This document shows positions 32,906-43,712 of a DNA stretch of 64,000 nt, piece after piece. Below the pieces are notes generated by a model. The model was not told the DNA's origin. It saw only the letters and a list, made by a program, of their open reading frames with translations, and searched no databases. The stretch's first letter is position 1. Each line of letters begins with the position of its first letter. The position numbers and the translations under genes are program-made. The DNA is taken from contig CP053167.1 in the NCBI GenBank assembly GCA_014607495.2, positions 10,416,001-10,480,000 of the forward strand. The letters run 5' to 3'. The DNA is from Carposina sasakii. Its lineage: Eukaryota > Arthropoda > Insecta > Lepidoptera > Carposinidae.

Positions 32906-33330
32906 AGAGTTCGTACGAACTACCAACAGAATGCTTTTCTTTGGAGGGCTAGCAAAGCATTGAATGAGCTGGCGTATGAACTGGATATCAATTTATTTAA
33001 CGGTAAGAGTGTGGCGATTGTTAGGCGGCACATAAGCAGTAAATTCTTTGATTCGGAACAGTAGTGGTGAGTTGGGCAGCGGGTATTGTTGCTCTGACGC
33101 AGATTTTGTTCTTCATATATAAATTCACACGATGTCAATGTTCTTTTTTCATGGATTTTTAAGGCAGTTCTGCTATTAGGTAATAATTGAAATTATTAAC
33201 TTCTTAAAACTACGTATGTTATTGTTACATGTGATAACCTGTAATTGGCTTCTTTGTTGCTATAGAATATATTATATTGTTTTATAAGCTGTTGGTTGTC
33301 CACAGAGCTGTAATAAATAAAATAAAAAAT
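32906..33330 (+). mobile_element. Non-LTR retrotransposon C-terminus and 3' UTR
   Basis: An open stretch at 32912-33064 reads RTNYQQNAFLWRASKALN and continues through ELDINLFNGKS to HISSKFFDSEQ and a stop. This is the style of Jockey/CR1-like LINE C-termini. It is followed by a 3' UTR (GATAACCTGTAATTGGCTTC, GTTGGTTGTCCACAGAGCTG) and an AATAAA-type tail. The 3' UTR recurs at 49496-49886. The upstream RT is missing. Confidence 0.6.
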
Positions 33331-33414
33331 AAAATTGTGATAACTTGTCACTGATAATTTACATTCGTCCTCGATATGCTAAACGTGGGGGAACTACTCT
33401 ATGATTTTGAAGTT

Positions 33415-33536
33415 CTGTGGGGTAAGCACGAACCTCTCGATAGTCCGTAACGCTAGCGTCAAACTGTCAAATCACATAGATCTTGCTAGCGAGTCGCTAG
33501 CGTTACGCCGCGTAAAAAGGTTCGTGCATATCCCAC
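33415..33536. mobile_element. Small palindromic element, intact copy
   Basis: The left arm GTGGGGTAAGCACGAACCT is inverted at the right (AGGTTCGTGCATATCCCAC). The inner part AACGCTAGCG / CGCTAGCGTT extends the palindrome. An interrupted copy is at 59882-60270. Confidence 0.65.
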
Positions 33537-33660
33537 TGGTTACCCCGTTTTGGGATCATAGCATTGTGTATATGTCTCAGGGCCACGCAAACAAATAAAT
33601 TAAATATTTTCTATAATATTAGTGTAGGTATAGATAGTAACGCCCAGAAGGGCTATCACA

Positions 33661-33850
33661 CTATTGTTTAACGTATTTACCAAAACTAAATCACAATCGA
33701 AAACAATGCTACATACATTTTTAATAAGATTTAAAGTCAAACGAAATGAGTTGTAAATGTTACATGAACAGGTAAACCAATTCTAAAGCATAAGCATAAG
33801 CGTTCCGTTAAGAGATAAAAATGTTTTCATTTTGCGCGATTGCTCTCCTA
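33661..33850. mobile_element. MITE related to 5552-5903
   Basis: AACGTATTTACCAAAACTAA at the left and ATTTTGCGCGATTGCTCTCC at the right match the ends of the MITE at 5552. The middle is shorter and lacks the nested palindrome. Confidence 0.6.
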
Positions 33851-34194
33851 ATAAAATTCAAAATATTTGTAAAGATGCCGCATCCAAAACCTACATCCTT
33901 GTAACTGCGGTGAAGCCCAAAGGCTGTGTAAAATTGCGCGACCTCTCTTCCGGTGCTTGCTTTAATTTCAGTCTTGTTTAAAAAAAACTAGTTTTGCATA
34001 AAAAATGCTTTGATTACGTCTTACATTTTTCCCGGAGCTTTCTGAGCTTTAAAGAAAATTGTGTATTTACTTTTGTTCACCTGTTAATTTACTTGCTGCT
34101 TTTTTGTAGAAACCAGGATGCATAAACACGTGTTAAATGGACGAGAATGCTTTGTAGCATTAAGATTGCCTTTAAAAGAATTTTAAGTTTAGAA
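33851..34194. other. No gene seen
   Basis: No frame or repeat recognised. Confidence 0.4.
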
Positions 34195-34375
34195 TAGACA
34201 CAGCTGTGTTCCAAAATGGAGTAGTTAGAACTGCAAGATTATAAAGGAGATCCTGGTCATGTTTAACATGTCACGATATAACGGGGCCAAATGAAAGTTG
34301 CTAGCATGCTAGACATGCACGGAAGGAGATGCGGCTAATGTGTTCTAATGAAGGCCCGCATCAGCATTAAGGGAC
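34195..34375 (+). repeat. Family H repeat
   Basis: CAGCTGTGTTCCAAAATGG, AACTGCAAGATTATAAAGGA and GGAAGGAGATGCGGCTAATG in family order, followed almost immediately by an inverse copy. Confidence 0.6.
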
Positions 34376-34377
34376 GT

Positions 34378-34499
34378 TCTCTCAGGTGATGTGCTAGCAA
34401 GTAGTCACTGATTTCACTGATCTTAAGCATTTGACCTCGCTGTGCTTTGGATGTCCTCCGCGATCTTGCAATTACCCTATTCTTGGAAATACAGCAGTA
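34378..34499 (-). repeat. Family H repeat, inverse of its neighbour
   Basis: TTCTCTCAGGTGATGTGCTA, CGCGATCTTGCAATTACCC and TATTCTTGGAAATACAGC are the inverse of family H. With 34195-34375 it forms a head-to-head or tail-to-tail pair. Confidence 0.6.
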
Positions 34500-35084
34500 T
34501 ACAGGGTGTGGGTGACAGCCAGGCAAATACTGTAATGCTGAGCAAGTACCATTGTGTTGAGTTATATGACAGTGTTATTACTCGCAGGAAATGTATTTTT
34601 GATTTGAATATCAGTAATCTTTGCTCTCCGCGCCAATTTTATTTTTTTTATTTTACAATTTCAGGAAGACCAACAGCTATTTATAATTATTGTGAAAATT
34701 GTAGAAACATAAAGCCAATAACAGGTCCACACTTATAGGTCCACACTTTATCGGCCGATCCTGTGACTAATTAAATGGACTTATTGGCTATCGTATGACA
34801 TTGCTGTTTTTTGGGTCACTTTTGACTCTCCATTAGGGTTGATCGATTATTTGAACATTTTTGATGGCAACTTTAATTTTGAAAAATCATCTTTTGGTTA
34901 AAATTTTATTTTTAGGTCATTATCTAAGGCCTAATTAAATGAACAAAACTTTTTTTTCCTAAAATATGAAAAAAATAAGAAAATTTTGGAATTTTCCTGC
35001 GAAAATTTTCAGTGTTTTCCATCTCAGAATCATGGTCTGAAGTCATAGTATCAATATTGGCCTGGCTGTCACAAACACCCTGTA
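34500..35084. mobile_element. Family C MITE
   Basis: The left end TACAGGGTGTGGGTGACAGC and right end CTGGCTGTCACAAACACCCT then GTA form the family C TIRs. At 585 bp it is longer than the 27461 copy and the orientation of the centre differs in parts. Confidence 0.75.
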
Positions 35085-35533
35085 TATTAACACTAAACGA
35101 AAACTAACGTTTACAAATGCTTTTATCAACAACAAAATTCCTTTAAAAGAAAGAGGCGCGTTTTAAATCTAAATTTATCAGCAAACAAATAAATTTAACC
35201 AGAGACGCGTATTTCGCACAAACCTGTGTTTTTTCTGCTTTACTACCTTCTACTAGAATTTATTGGGTCTGATAGTAGAAGTGGAAAAAAAATGTTTTTA
35301 GGTAGCCGATAACGTTGTCGGATTGTTTGTGTTTTTCGAAATCGAACAAATACTTTAGATTAAAGGCAAAAACTAAACTTAGACGTTCCTATTAGGCATT
35401 TTTTTTCTTATAAACGTAGCCGCTAAATAACATACGTTCATATACGCGTGTAACAGATTTATATTAATTAATTTCAAAGAATACAATCTCATACCATTGA
35501 TACGGGAGGTCTAAAAGTGAAACTAATCTTTAT
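35085..35533. other. No gene seen
   Basis: No recognisable frame or repeat. Confidence 0.4.
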
Positions 35534-35610
35534 TATAAAATTATTAATAAAGAAATGGAAAAAAAATCCTCACCCGGGTGGGAATCGAACCCACGACCTC
35601 TGCATTCCAT
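35534..35610 (-). mobile_element. SINE1 fragment
   Basis: ATTATTAATAAAGAAATGG tail, then CACCCGGGTGGGAATCGAAC and CCACGACCTCTGCATTCC, the inverse of the T-arm half. The D-arm half is missing. Confidence 0.7.
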
Positions 35611-35858
35611 AATCTTTATTATGTTCGCAGCAGTATTAAACTGATATCAGTGGCGCCATCACTGAGTTCGGAGTTTAGGGGATTAATTTTAATTAATTAC
35701 CAGAAATCATTTAATTCGATTCAGCTTAGTAACAAGGCAGATTAGTCTGAGCTCTTTGAATATTAATTATTTCAATTTGTTTTTATCGTGGAATCCAAAA
35801 TAGATCCAGTGCTGTAATGTGTGACTAAAAAAAATATTTTTATTTATTTTATTTATTT
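35611..35858. other. No gene seen
   Basis: Plain AT-rich sequence. Confidence 0.35.
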
Positions 35859-36119
35859 CTTCTATGCTACTCTGGGAGTGAAAAAAAAACGTATAATACT
35901 ACAGCTGCTTCTTTTCCCGGGCATACTGTACAAGTCAGTAGAGGGACGAGAGGGTCTTGGTGTTTTATAGGCGATGGGCTCTGTCACTACTTACCGAACT
36001 TGTACATCTCAACTATACCCTCGAAATTTGTCAGAAGTGGCACCATGTAGTTCTATCGGACCTTGGTGCTCTGCCTGCCCCGTAAGGGATACAGGCGTGA
36101 TTATACGTATGTATGTATG
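35859..36119 (+). mobile_element. Family G retroposon, full copy
   Basis: It runs from TTCTATGCTACTCTGGGAGT, through GTACAAGTCAGTAGAGGGAC and GAACTTGTACATCTCAACTA, to TGATTATACGTATGTATG, ending in a TATG-type tail. Six copies occur. Target duplications around two of them mark it as a retroposon. Confidence 0.7.
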
Positions 36120-36525
36120 TTATTTTAATTCTAATACTTTATTGTAGACAATAAAGTTTTCACAAATAAAGTTTATGACAAACAAAATGTACAAAGGCGT
36201 GCTTATCTCTAAAAGAGATTTCTTCCAACAAACCAATCGTGAAAGAGAAATTAACGTAAGAGGTAGGTATGTGTGCACACAAACACACCAATAAACTAAA
36301 TAATTGAATAAAAGAAAATACATAAACCTAAAATAAACAAAAATACCTAAATAGACTACATAAAGATAAATACCAAAATAAAACACATAAACATAGATAA
36401 GCATATTTTATTTTATTTATTTCATGGAACATAGTAGTGAGCATATCGCCGTTTTTAGGTTCTAATCTACTTAACAATCAGTAACGAAATCCAATGAGAA
36501 ATTTTTCATTTTTGAATCCCGTCTA
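36120..36525. repeat. Family J piece, then plain sequence
   Basis: AAAGGCGTGCTTATCTCTAA and GAGATTTCTTCCAACAAACC at about 36190-36236 belong to family J in minus orientation. The 94-codon frame 36120-36404 is Tyr/Phe/Leu-rich and AT-driven, without a known motif. Confidence 0.45.
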
Positions 36526-36660
36526 ATGTTATAAATGCGAAAAATGTTTGTTTGTTATCTCTTTACGCTTTTATTTTACTTTTTAAAATTTGGCATACAC
36601 ATATTTAGTACGGAGATGGACATAGGCTATATTCTGTAGTAGACGGACGAGTTAGTTTTA
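36526..36660 (+). mobile_element. Diverged mini-Helitron fragment
   Basis: TAATGTTATAAATGCGAAAA, AATTTGGCATACACATATTT and GGACATAGGCTATATTCTG follow the order of the Lep1-type 5' half in sense orientation. The 3' terminus is eroded. Confidence 0.5.
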
Positions 36661-37123
36661 TAAGCAGTAAGTTGAGTCCTATCAAAATTAGATTTCTTTG
36701 CAGATGAAACATGAGGAATCTTTCAGTACAAGTAATAAGTTTCAGAAGTTCATAAAATTTTCAGGACACCAAATAATAGTTAGCCGAAACCCTCGATGAA
36801 TTGTAAGTGAAACGCCTCACTTCATATAAATTGTAGAGTGCTTGTGAATAATTTATCTGTAAGAGGCTCTTCAAATAATACTATAGGGGTAAAGTTATTT
36901 TGTTAGGAGTCGGATTATTTTAGTTTTTCAAAGTGAGCTTCAATTTTTTTAAAATAAATAATAAAAAATAGATGATCAAACGAACTTCTATGTGAAGTTC
37001 GATCACTATTATATGAGTCGTTTTATTCGAAACTATTTTCGGTTAGAAAAACTATAGAACCTGTTTAGAAAAATAATTACTGATACCTCGTATTTAGTTA
37101 AGTTGATTTAAATGTTAAATCTA
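36661..37123. other. No gene seen
   Basis: No convincing frame or repeat. Confidence 0.4.
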
Positions 37124-37276
37124 TTATGACCAACCTGGTAAAATTTCATCATCCTCTGATGATTCTATACGTTGAATCCGGCGACGACGTTTCGCATTTT
37201 GTTCTTGTTTTTTCCTCAGTTTCCGTAATTTAGTTTCATAATGTTGCAATTTCTCTTCCGCACTACGCTTCGGCAT
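37124..37276 (-). CDS. Short basic coiled-coil-like peptide, possible exon or gag N-terminus
   Basis: Starting from the Met in MPKRSAEEKLQHYETKLR, the frame gives a 50-residue Lys/Arg-rich helix-forming peptide. It ends ESSEDDEILPGWS before a stop. The second Met was chosen because its context (CAAAATG) is better than that of the upstream Met at 37309. The sequence looks selected rather than random, unlike nearby frames. The style (basic helix, then acidic Ser patch) resembles N-termini of retrotransposon gag-like proteins or of some nuclear proteins. A CAG/GTTGGT junction just before the stop could be a weak splice donor. Neither possibility can be settled from the window. Confidence 0.3.
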   Translation of the reverse strand: MPKRSAEEKLQHYETKLRKLRKKQEQNAKRRRRIQRIESSEDDEILPGWS

Positions 37277-37526
37277 TTTGCTTAGGCGCGTACGCTCGTT
37301 GCCACGCACGAAAAAGGAATGAGTGGCGTTGGTTGGTAGTCAGCAGCTAAATGTGGGACCTACCTACATATTTTTTACATTTATATCATTATATCAAAGA
37401 ATAAAACGACGAATTATAATTTGCGTTATACCTTATAGTTTTGTAAAATATGTAGTTATTACTAAAAAAAATATGGGTATGTATAATAGGGTGTTTTTAT
37501 ATTAATTTTCTTATTTTTGAAACAAG

Positions 37527-37712
37527 ACTACGTAGGTAAAAAAAACAACTTTTCTATGGGGCCCTACTCAAAATTCGTGGGAAAAATTTTGCTTTTCTAT
37601 ACTCAAACTTGAATACCTGCTACACTAAAACCTATACAATAGCTGAATATGTTTTTTTTTACGATTTCAGAATTGGCACCATGGTAAACGTTGTTTATTT
37701 TTACCTACCATA
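37527..37712. mobile_element. Foldback element related to 6022-6283
   Basis: GACTACGTAGGTAAAAAAAA with CAACTTTTCTATGGGGCCC at the left. ATGGTAAACGTTGTTTATTT and TTACCTACCATAG at the right. The arms are inverse to each other but diverged. Confidence 0.5.
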
Positions 37713-38654
37713 GCCTACTATATATCTAAAATTATGATATAATAACATTTTTTTTTTAAGTCCAAGCATAAAATCTTAAACGTTTTTAAAAAGGATTTTT
37801 GTAGTTGACTGTATATAGTTATCTCACAATTTTATGGTCGGGCGAGCTGACGACAGAAATATTATTTAAATTCGAAAGGTGCCAAGTCGCCCGATCGGGC
37901 GAGTTTTTGTCGGGCGAGATGACAAATAAGTCTAAAAACCTGAAACTAGGAGGGTATGTTCGTTGTATGACGTTAGGCATACGATAAGAAGGAATATTTC
38001 GAAATTTCCACGGGAACGGGAAAAACTATACCTATATCTCTACATATGAAACGCTTTATTCTTAGTCACTGACGAATCAACGCAAAGCCTAAATCGCTGA
38101 TCTCAGGGACTTGAATCTTGGAGGTTCTCTTATGAGATAGACATCAGAGAAGAGAGAATTTCCCGACATTTCCGCATACGGGAATTCTTAAATTTATGAG
38201 AACGAAGATGTGACTATTTTATATTTGCATGACAATGCTAATGGTTGAGTAGACAAATGTAATATTATTCATGATACCACCTTTCATAACCCTATTCAAA
38301 GAAAAATATAATAAGCATAATAATAAATGAACGTACACTTCTTTACATTTTATTTTTAGACATTACAGATGTGATCACACATTTATAAATAGACCGCCAT
38401 TTTATTATTAAAAAAGTTGTGCGCACACGAGTGGTACGAAAGTGATAGATAAGGGCCGTGACAGATGAGCCGTCTAGTCTGCGGATATCGATGATTGAAT
38501 ACGTTGAAAATTACGATTCTTTCGTTCTTGAGTTTTTTTTTTTCGATTTTTTATAATATAACATAATCCAATTATTTCGGTTCGATTATAGGGGAAAATT
38601 TGTATTTTATAATTTGTTTTATCTCTATATATATTTCATTATGCGTACTGCCCG
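37713..38654. other. No convincing gene
   Basis: The GTCGGGCGAG motif appears three times in diverged form at 37840-37920 (GGTCGGGCGAGCTGACGACA, GATCGGGCGAGTTTTTGTCG, TCGGGCGAGATGACA), as part of a 60-codon frame. No known protein. Confidence 0.4.
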
Positions 38655-38790
38655 TCGAGCTACAGGTCCTGGGTTCGAATCCCGGTATATGTTTGTTTCC
38701 GAGTAATGTATGTTTCTATGCTAATCTATGTATTTAATATATCGTTGTTGACCTACGACATAAGACCTTAGGGATCTAAGTGTGAGACTA
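38655..38790 (+). mobile_element. tRNA-derived SINE2 fragment
   Basis: B box GGTCCTGGGTTCGAATCCCG, then TGTTTGTTTCCGAGTAATG and ATAAGACCTTAGGGATCTAA. The 5' A-box half is lost. Confidence 0.65.
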
Positions 38791-40273
38791 TGCCGGATTT
38801 CACCGGTGCTCCCTAAACGGTCTCATTGTTAGGAAGATTTTATAGAAAGACATCTCCTAAATTAACTTCTAACTTAAATTGCTTTTCACCAACATAGAGA
38901 CTCAAAAGTACGGACTTCATACATAATAGTGATGTCGAAAACCGAATTCGTAAAATCGTGTATTTATTTGTTTGACAACATATTTGAAAATTGTCTACAA
39001 CGAAATTAATTTAAATAAGTTACAATTATATCAGTACAATGTGTTTTAATATAGCCAAAAACCTTATTTCTTATAAATTTTGTCAAAACATTTATTAATT
39101 ACGGCCAAAAATGTAAAATGAGGCTGTACAGATCTTTGCTTTAAATACTTTGTTGTCTTGTCACTGTCAACTGTCGTAGAAAGAAATTCGGTCTTTCGCG
39201 GTATAAACGCCTTCGAGCAAAGCTACGTCTTTGTACTGCTTGACTACTTCAATAGCGTGAAAACTATCATAATTGAGTTACTCGTATGTATGTTATCCAT
39301 ATATTTGAAATCGTGAATTCTAGGTAGGTAATACAAATCTAAACACGCGTAGGTACACGAAAATGTCACCTAAACTTAAGAGCCCAAAATTCGAGCTTCT
39401 AATCTTAGGCGATCTTTTAAGCTGTTAGGAAATCCTTATACTTTGGTGAAATCGAATCTTGTCAAAACTGATACTTAAAATGCGTTAGGAAACTTCTCCA
39501 TTTCGAGAATATAGCTGTGTCAATTTTTTTTTATTCGTCAACCTATTGCAGTCCACTGCTGGACGTAGGCATCCCCCAGAATATATCAGTATTTCTAAGC
39601 CAGTTTCAGTAATTGCATTTCAATCTCATGAACAATTTAAAGAAATTTATTTATTAGGATTAGGCACACCAACATCACATGTATTAAAAAGGTAGAATAA
39701 TGATTATACATTGTAACACAATACTGATACAATGAAAAACATGCATTAAAATCCATACGACCGCGCCGCTAAACAATCCATCTCGCAACAGTTAAGTGAA
39801 ACAGATATCCCTCCCTCGATAACGAGATAAGTTATGAGAGGCACAACTCGTAAGGTAAATACAATAATAATAAACATATGGCCTAGGCCCGTGAATATTG
39901 TAATACCAGTAACAAAAGCCTAGTAGGGTTGATACAAGAACAAAATAATACTATAGATACTTCAGAATATAGGCAAGCAACATAAATGATACACAATCAG
40001 CTTTAGTCGATATCTTAAAGCCAAGATCTAAGCAAGAAATGATTCATCATGTACAGCAAACCGAAATAAAATAGCGGAGCCCATAATTGAAACATAAAAA
40101 CTAAGCCGGCATTAAAAGTAAAAGGCAATAAAAGTACCTACTGGCCTGATTCCGGGAAATTGATGGATTCCTTTCACTTCGAAGGTGCTATTCTGAAAGC
40201 AACTGAAAAGTCACAGCTACCACCAATTACAGTAAAATTCGATTTTTTTCATCTCTACATTTTATATTATATA
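38791..40273. other. Non-coding; one LINE-tail scrap
   Basis: At 39536-39578 there is an inverse family F/RTE tail (CAACCTATTGCAGTCCACTG, CTGGACGTAGGC). Otherwise AT-rich text without shared repeats or convincing frames. Confidence 0.4.
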
Positions 40274-40518
40274 TACAGGCTGTAAAAAAGAGGTATGTTA
40301 AACGAAATGAAATAGCTCACTAGTAGAAAACCTATTCACAAAATTTGAGACTACAAATGACATTTTTATATTTTAAGGTTGTTTGAATATTCCTGAGTTT
40401 TTTGTGAATACTATTTGGAAAACTACAGATATTTATAATTTTGTGGATATGTGCTTTATAGTGGGCTATTTACTTAGCGTTTCGCCTAACGTGCTTAAGT
40501 TTTAACACGCTTCATATA
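40274..40518. mobile_element. Family B MITE, diverged
   Basis: TACAGGCTGTAAAAAAGAGG at the left. TAGTGGGCTATTTACTTAGC and GTTTCGCCTAACGTGC at the right. The arms are inverse but eroded. Its right end carries the Penelope insertion that follows. Confidence 0.65.
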
Positions 40519-41033
40519 TTCACTATGGGTGCGCCCACCACCGGGCCCTACACCCTCCACTGACCCTCGGATCTGATAACTCATAATTGCGACAACAGGC
40601 ACTTGCACTAACTACAATCGCCATGAGAAACCAGACCCGAGCACCTAGCATGCAAGACGATACATTGCACCATTCCGAAATCAAAAACTAGATAAATAAT
40701 CTACATATGTTTCGCCAACAACCGTGGCATCCTCAGGATTATAGAAATTAATAAATTAGTAAACCACTAATTATTATAAACCTCTAAAACCCAACACATT
40801 ACTTACACAGAACTACCCTCTACTAAGTATTAAAAAAATATATAAATAATTACCCACCATTATTTATATTTCAAATAAATATATACTATTTGTGCACACA
40901 AACCAAATAGTATTGGGTGAATTAATTAAATTTAAATGAAAAAATTCAAAAATTCACCAAAATATTGATGGCGCACCCATAGTGAATGTTTGAACTTCCG
41001 AATTGTAACGCCTAATACAATTTCATTTATAAA
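40519..41033 (-). mobile_element. Penelope-like foldback derivative
   Basis: It holds the inverted 3' tail of the Penelope element (CACTATGGGTGCGCCCACCA onward) for ~450 bp. It then passes straight into a short sense-strand terminus (GGCGCACCCATAGTGAATG to TAATACAATTTCATTTAT). The 12-bp repeat ACGCTTCATATA flanks it at 40507-40518 and 41034-41045. All coding sequence is gone. Confidence 0.8.
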
Positions 41034-41045
41034 ACGCTTCATATA

Positions 41046-41264
41046 GTTAAATAATGTTTAAATAGGTAGTTTTACTTCATTTCTTGTGAAAGTTGTGCTA
41101 GCCTGTAATTGTGATACATAATGTTATCGTGTACTCCTGTCCAACTTGTAACGGAACTGTTATGTATTATGTTGGCTTTCTAATTTTATAAATAATATAA
41201 ATAAAAACATATCCCTTTTGTTGTTGTTGTTCTGTCTAGCTCCAATAGTCTTCTAAATACCAAA
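41046..41264. other. No gene seen
   Basis: Plain AT-rich text with a short TTG triplet run. Confidence 0.35.
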
Positions 41265-41487
41265 TCCTACTAATATTATAAACGCGAAAGTTTGTAAGTA
41301 TGGATGTTCGTTACTCTTTCACGTAAAAACAGCTAGTGATTTTAATAAAATTTGGCATGGAGTTAGCTTATACACTGGATTAATACATAGTCTACATTTT
41401 ATCCCAGGAAAATGTTTTAATCCCGGAAAATTTCCACATTTTGTTTTATCTGCAGTCCACGCGGACGAAGTTGCGGGCGTCCACTAG
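41265..41487 (+). mobile_element. Lep1-type mini-Helitron, complete 223-bp copy
   Basis: It begins TCCTACTAATATTATAAACG after host A. It ends GCGGACGAAGTTGCGGGCGT then CCACTAG before host T. The last 25 bases can pair (GGACG/CGTCC) as a terminal hairpin. This is the best reference copy for the family in the window. Confidence 0.85.
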
Positions 41488-42123
41488 TAAATAAATAAAT
41501 AAACATATTTTAGAGCCTCCAGAATACACCCCCTCATCTCTCGCAATAAAACGCATATTAATGATTGTTTTAAGAGTATCTCATAAAATGGGATGTCGAA
41601 TTGTTTAGTATTGTACCTATATTAATATAGATCATTGAAAATAACACCAGAAGTCGGTGGAATAAAGTAAATTTTGGTCTGTCTGTATAAATATTGACCG
41701 AGTTATATGTACAGGACTTATGTTAATTACTAACATTAATTGTTAATTTGGTTTGATTCTTTAACCTGCTTAATCTATTTAGCAAATAAAATTATTCATT
41801 TTTAATATAAATTTGTTATGTTCGTTTCTTTTTGGTACGCCAATTTTCTCCTAAGATTACTGGGAAAAAATACTTTAGGGAATAAAATCGCCACCGTGCA
41901 CTTTCTGCCCAATTAAGTGACGTCAATAGATCAAAATTTATGTGTGCATGAGATTAAATACTATCGGTATTATTACATCACCACGTCCAAAGTTAGACAC
42001 TGTTCAAAAGTGACATTTTACAGTAAAATATGTAAATCTGTCAAAATTAGACGATGTTTAGCCTGAACAATATTTAAATTATTTAGTGATAACGCGATAA
42101 ATATACCCTGGGCTAAAACAAAA
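41488..42123. other. No gene; fragment of a palindromic element
   Basis: At about 41995-42105 (AAAAGTGACATTTTACAGTA, TAGACGATGTTTAGCCTGAA) there is a relative of the element at 5655-5791. The rest is plain. Confidence 0.45.
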
Positions 42124-42245
42124 TAGCACCTAGCAACTTGTTACTGATTATTTATATGTGGCTCAGCTTTGCTAAATGTGGCTATAGGATCTCCTTTGCG
42201 ATTGTGCAGTTCTGGCTGCCCTATTCTTGGGAACACAGTTATGTG
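42124..42245 (-). repeat. Family H repeat
   Basis: CCTAGCAACTTGTTACTGAT, GATCTCCTTTGCGATTGTGC and AGTTCTGGCTGCCCTATTCT are the inverse of the family. Confidence 0.65.
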
Positions 42246-42247
42246 TA

Positions 42248-42350
42248 TACAGGGTGTAAAAAGAAAACGTTGTTATTTTAATACTTCGTATTCTTTGTAA
42301 CGCAACGATAATTTTTTTCTATGGAACCAACCATGGGAAACGTTTTTTTT
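42248..42350 (+). mobile_element. Family D MITE, left part
   Basis: TACAGGGTGTAAAAAGAAAA and CTATGGAACCAACCATGGGA match the right end of the family D copy at 59250-59628, inverted. The other end is missing; a LINE fragment follows. Confidence 0.6.
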
Positions 42351-42748
42351 TATTGCAAGCAATGTATCCGATTGATAAATGTACCTACAAAAGGTGGATT
42401 TATTTTTTAAAAAATGGTCCCTCTAAATGGGAAGTTTTGGCAGCACAACGACCAGGGTGGCGCAGGATGGTGATGAAGCAAGTTCACGAGTTCGAGGAGC
42501 AGCGTCAAGCTGACCTTGACGCTAAACGTGATGAACTAAAGACTCGTCCTCCTGCTGCCATTATCTATAATTACAATAATGCGCACTAACCTGTCCTCTG
42601 TGTGCGCGGGCGTTCAGGGCGAAGATTGGCTATGTAAATGTAAGCCATATCCGAGCGCATGAACGCCAACTTAGTAATATCTAGGAGTAGAAGTGGTCGC
42701 CATGACCGAAATCGGTCGGAGGTCATCATTATCATCATCATCATCATA
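42351..42748 (+). mobile_element. 5'-truncated LINE: ORF2 C-terminus and 3' UTR
   Basis: A 78-codon frame (42353-42589) reads YKRWIYFLKNGPSKWEVLAA, RPGWRRMVMKQVHEFEEQRQ and DAKRDELKTR. This is the pattern of C-terminal tails of insect non-LTR retrotransposon pol proteins (W..L...R..WR..V......FE..R....D.KR). A ~110-bp 3' UTR follows, with GTGGTCGCCATGACCGAAAT and CGGTCGGAGGTCATC, and an (ATC)n tail. The UTR end resembles the SINE3 tail. RT and endonuclease are absent. Confidence 0.65.
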
Positions 42749-42984
42749 TTGACAGACGTAAAGTTTCGAAGCCTAGTCATTTCTCTCTTTTGTCATGTGG
42801 CCTATTTAACAATTTGCTGGCATATAAATCTGATAATATTATGCCTTCTAAACTTCGTACACGGCTTAACGCAATATATATTTACCCTTTAGTAAAATTT
42901 TACTTTAGTAAGCTCGAGTTTTGGGAGGAAGTCGGTTTTTCGTTTAAAAAAATATATTTTTACAATTGTTATTCTTATTATATA

Positions 42985-43368
42985 ATGTACATTTTTTTAT
43001 ATTTTCAGGGAAAAAATTGTTTAGTTAGTTTAAATAGGTCTTAGAATTATCTAATACTTACAAATAAAATTTAAACCAAAAGATTATTTAAAAAAAGAAG
43101 TTGCCCTCTGAAAAGTTCAAATGACTGATCAACCCTAATGGAGAGTAACAAGTGATCCAAAAAACAGAAATGTGTCACACAATAACCAATAAGCCCATTT
43201 AATTAGTCACAGGATCGCTCGATACAATTGGCACGGGAAGCAAAGATTACTGATAATGAAATCAAAAATACATTTCCTGCGAGTAATAACACTGTCGTAT
43301 AACTCAACACAATAAATAGTATTTATTCACCATATCCGTATTTACCTGGCTGTCACCCACATCCTGTA
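42985..43368. mobile_element. Family C MITE, right part
   Basis: TTTCAGGGAAAAAATTGTTT through TCACAGGATCGCTCGATACA to TACCTGGCTGTCACCCACAT then CCTGTA. The left TIR is missing. Confidence 0.7.
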
Positions 43369-43496
43369 TATTGTAAGGATATCCTCAGGGTGGTACGAAG
43401 TAATAAGACGTGTTTACTTAACGAGTGATTTATTAGGTCTAAAAAGCTTAGCCTAGGTTTACAATTTCGATTGCCCACTACAATATTAATAAATAA

Positions 43497-43640
43497 ATAA
43501 ATACGAGTATTCACACACTTCACGACACATTGACCTAGTCCCACAGTAAGATCCCTAAGGTCTTGTGTCGTGGGTACTAAGCCACAGTATATAAATACAT
43601 AGATAAGTAAACAAAACATCTATGACTCAGAAATAAACAT
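43497..43640 (-). mobile_element. SINE2 body fragment
   Basis: CACACTTCACGACACATTGA, CCTAAGGTCTTGTGTCGTGG and TCTATGACTCAGAAATAAAC are the inverse of the SINE2 body. The tRNA head is absent. Confidence 0.65.
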
Positions 43641-43712
43641 CAAACAGATATAAAATTAATGAATTTATTGTTAAACTATTCTATAACAGTTTCTATGACT
43701 TCTATGTTGCTA

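Noticed and set aside
42353..42589. Host gene exon
   Set aside because: The peptide has the tail pattern of LINE pol proteins and is followed by a LINE-type 3' end with an (ATC)n tail.
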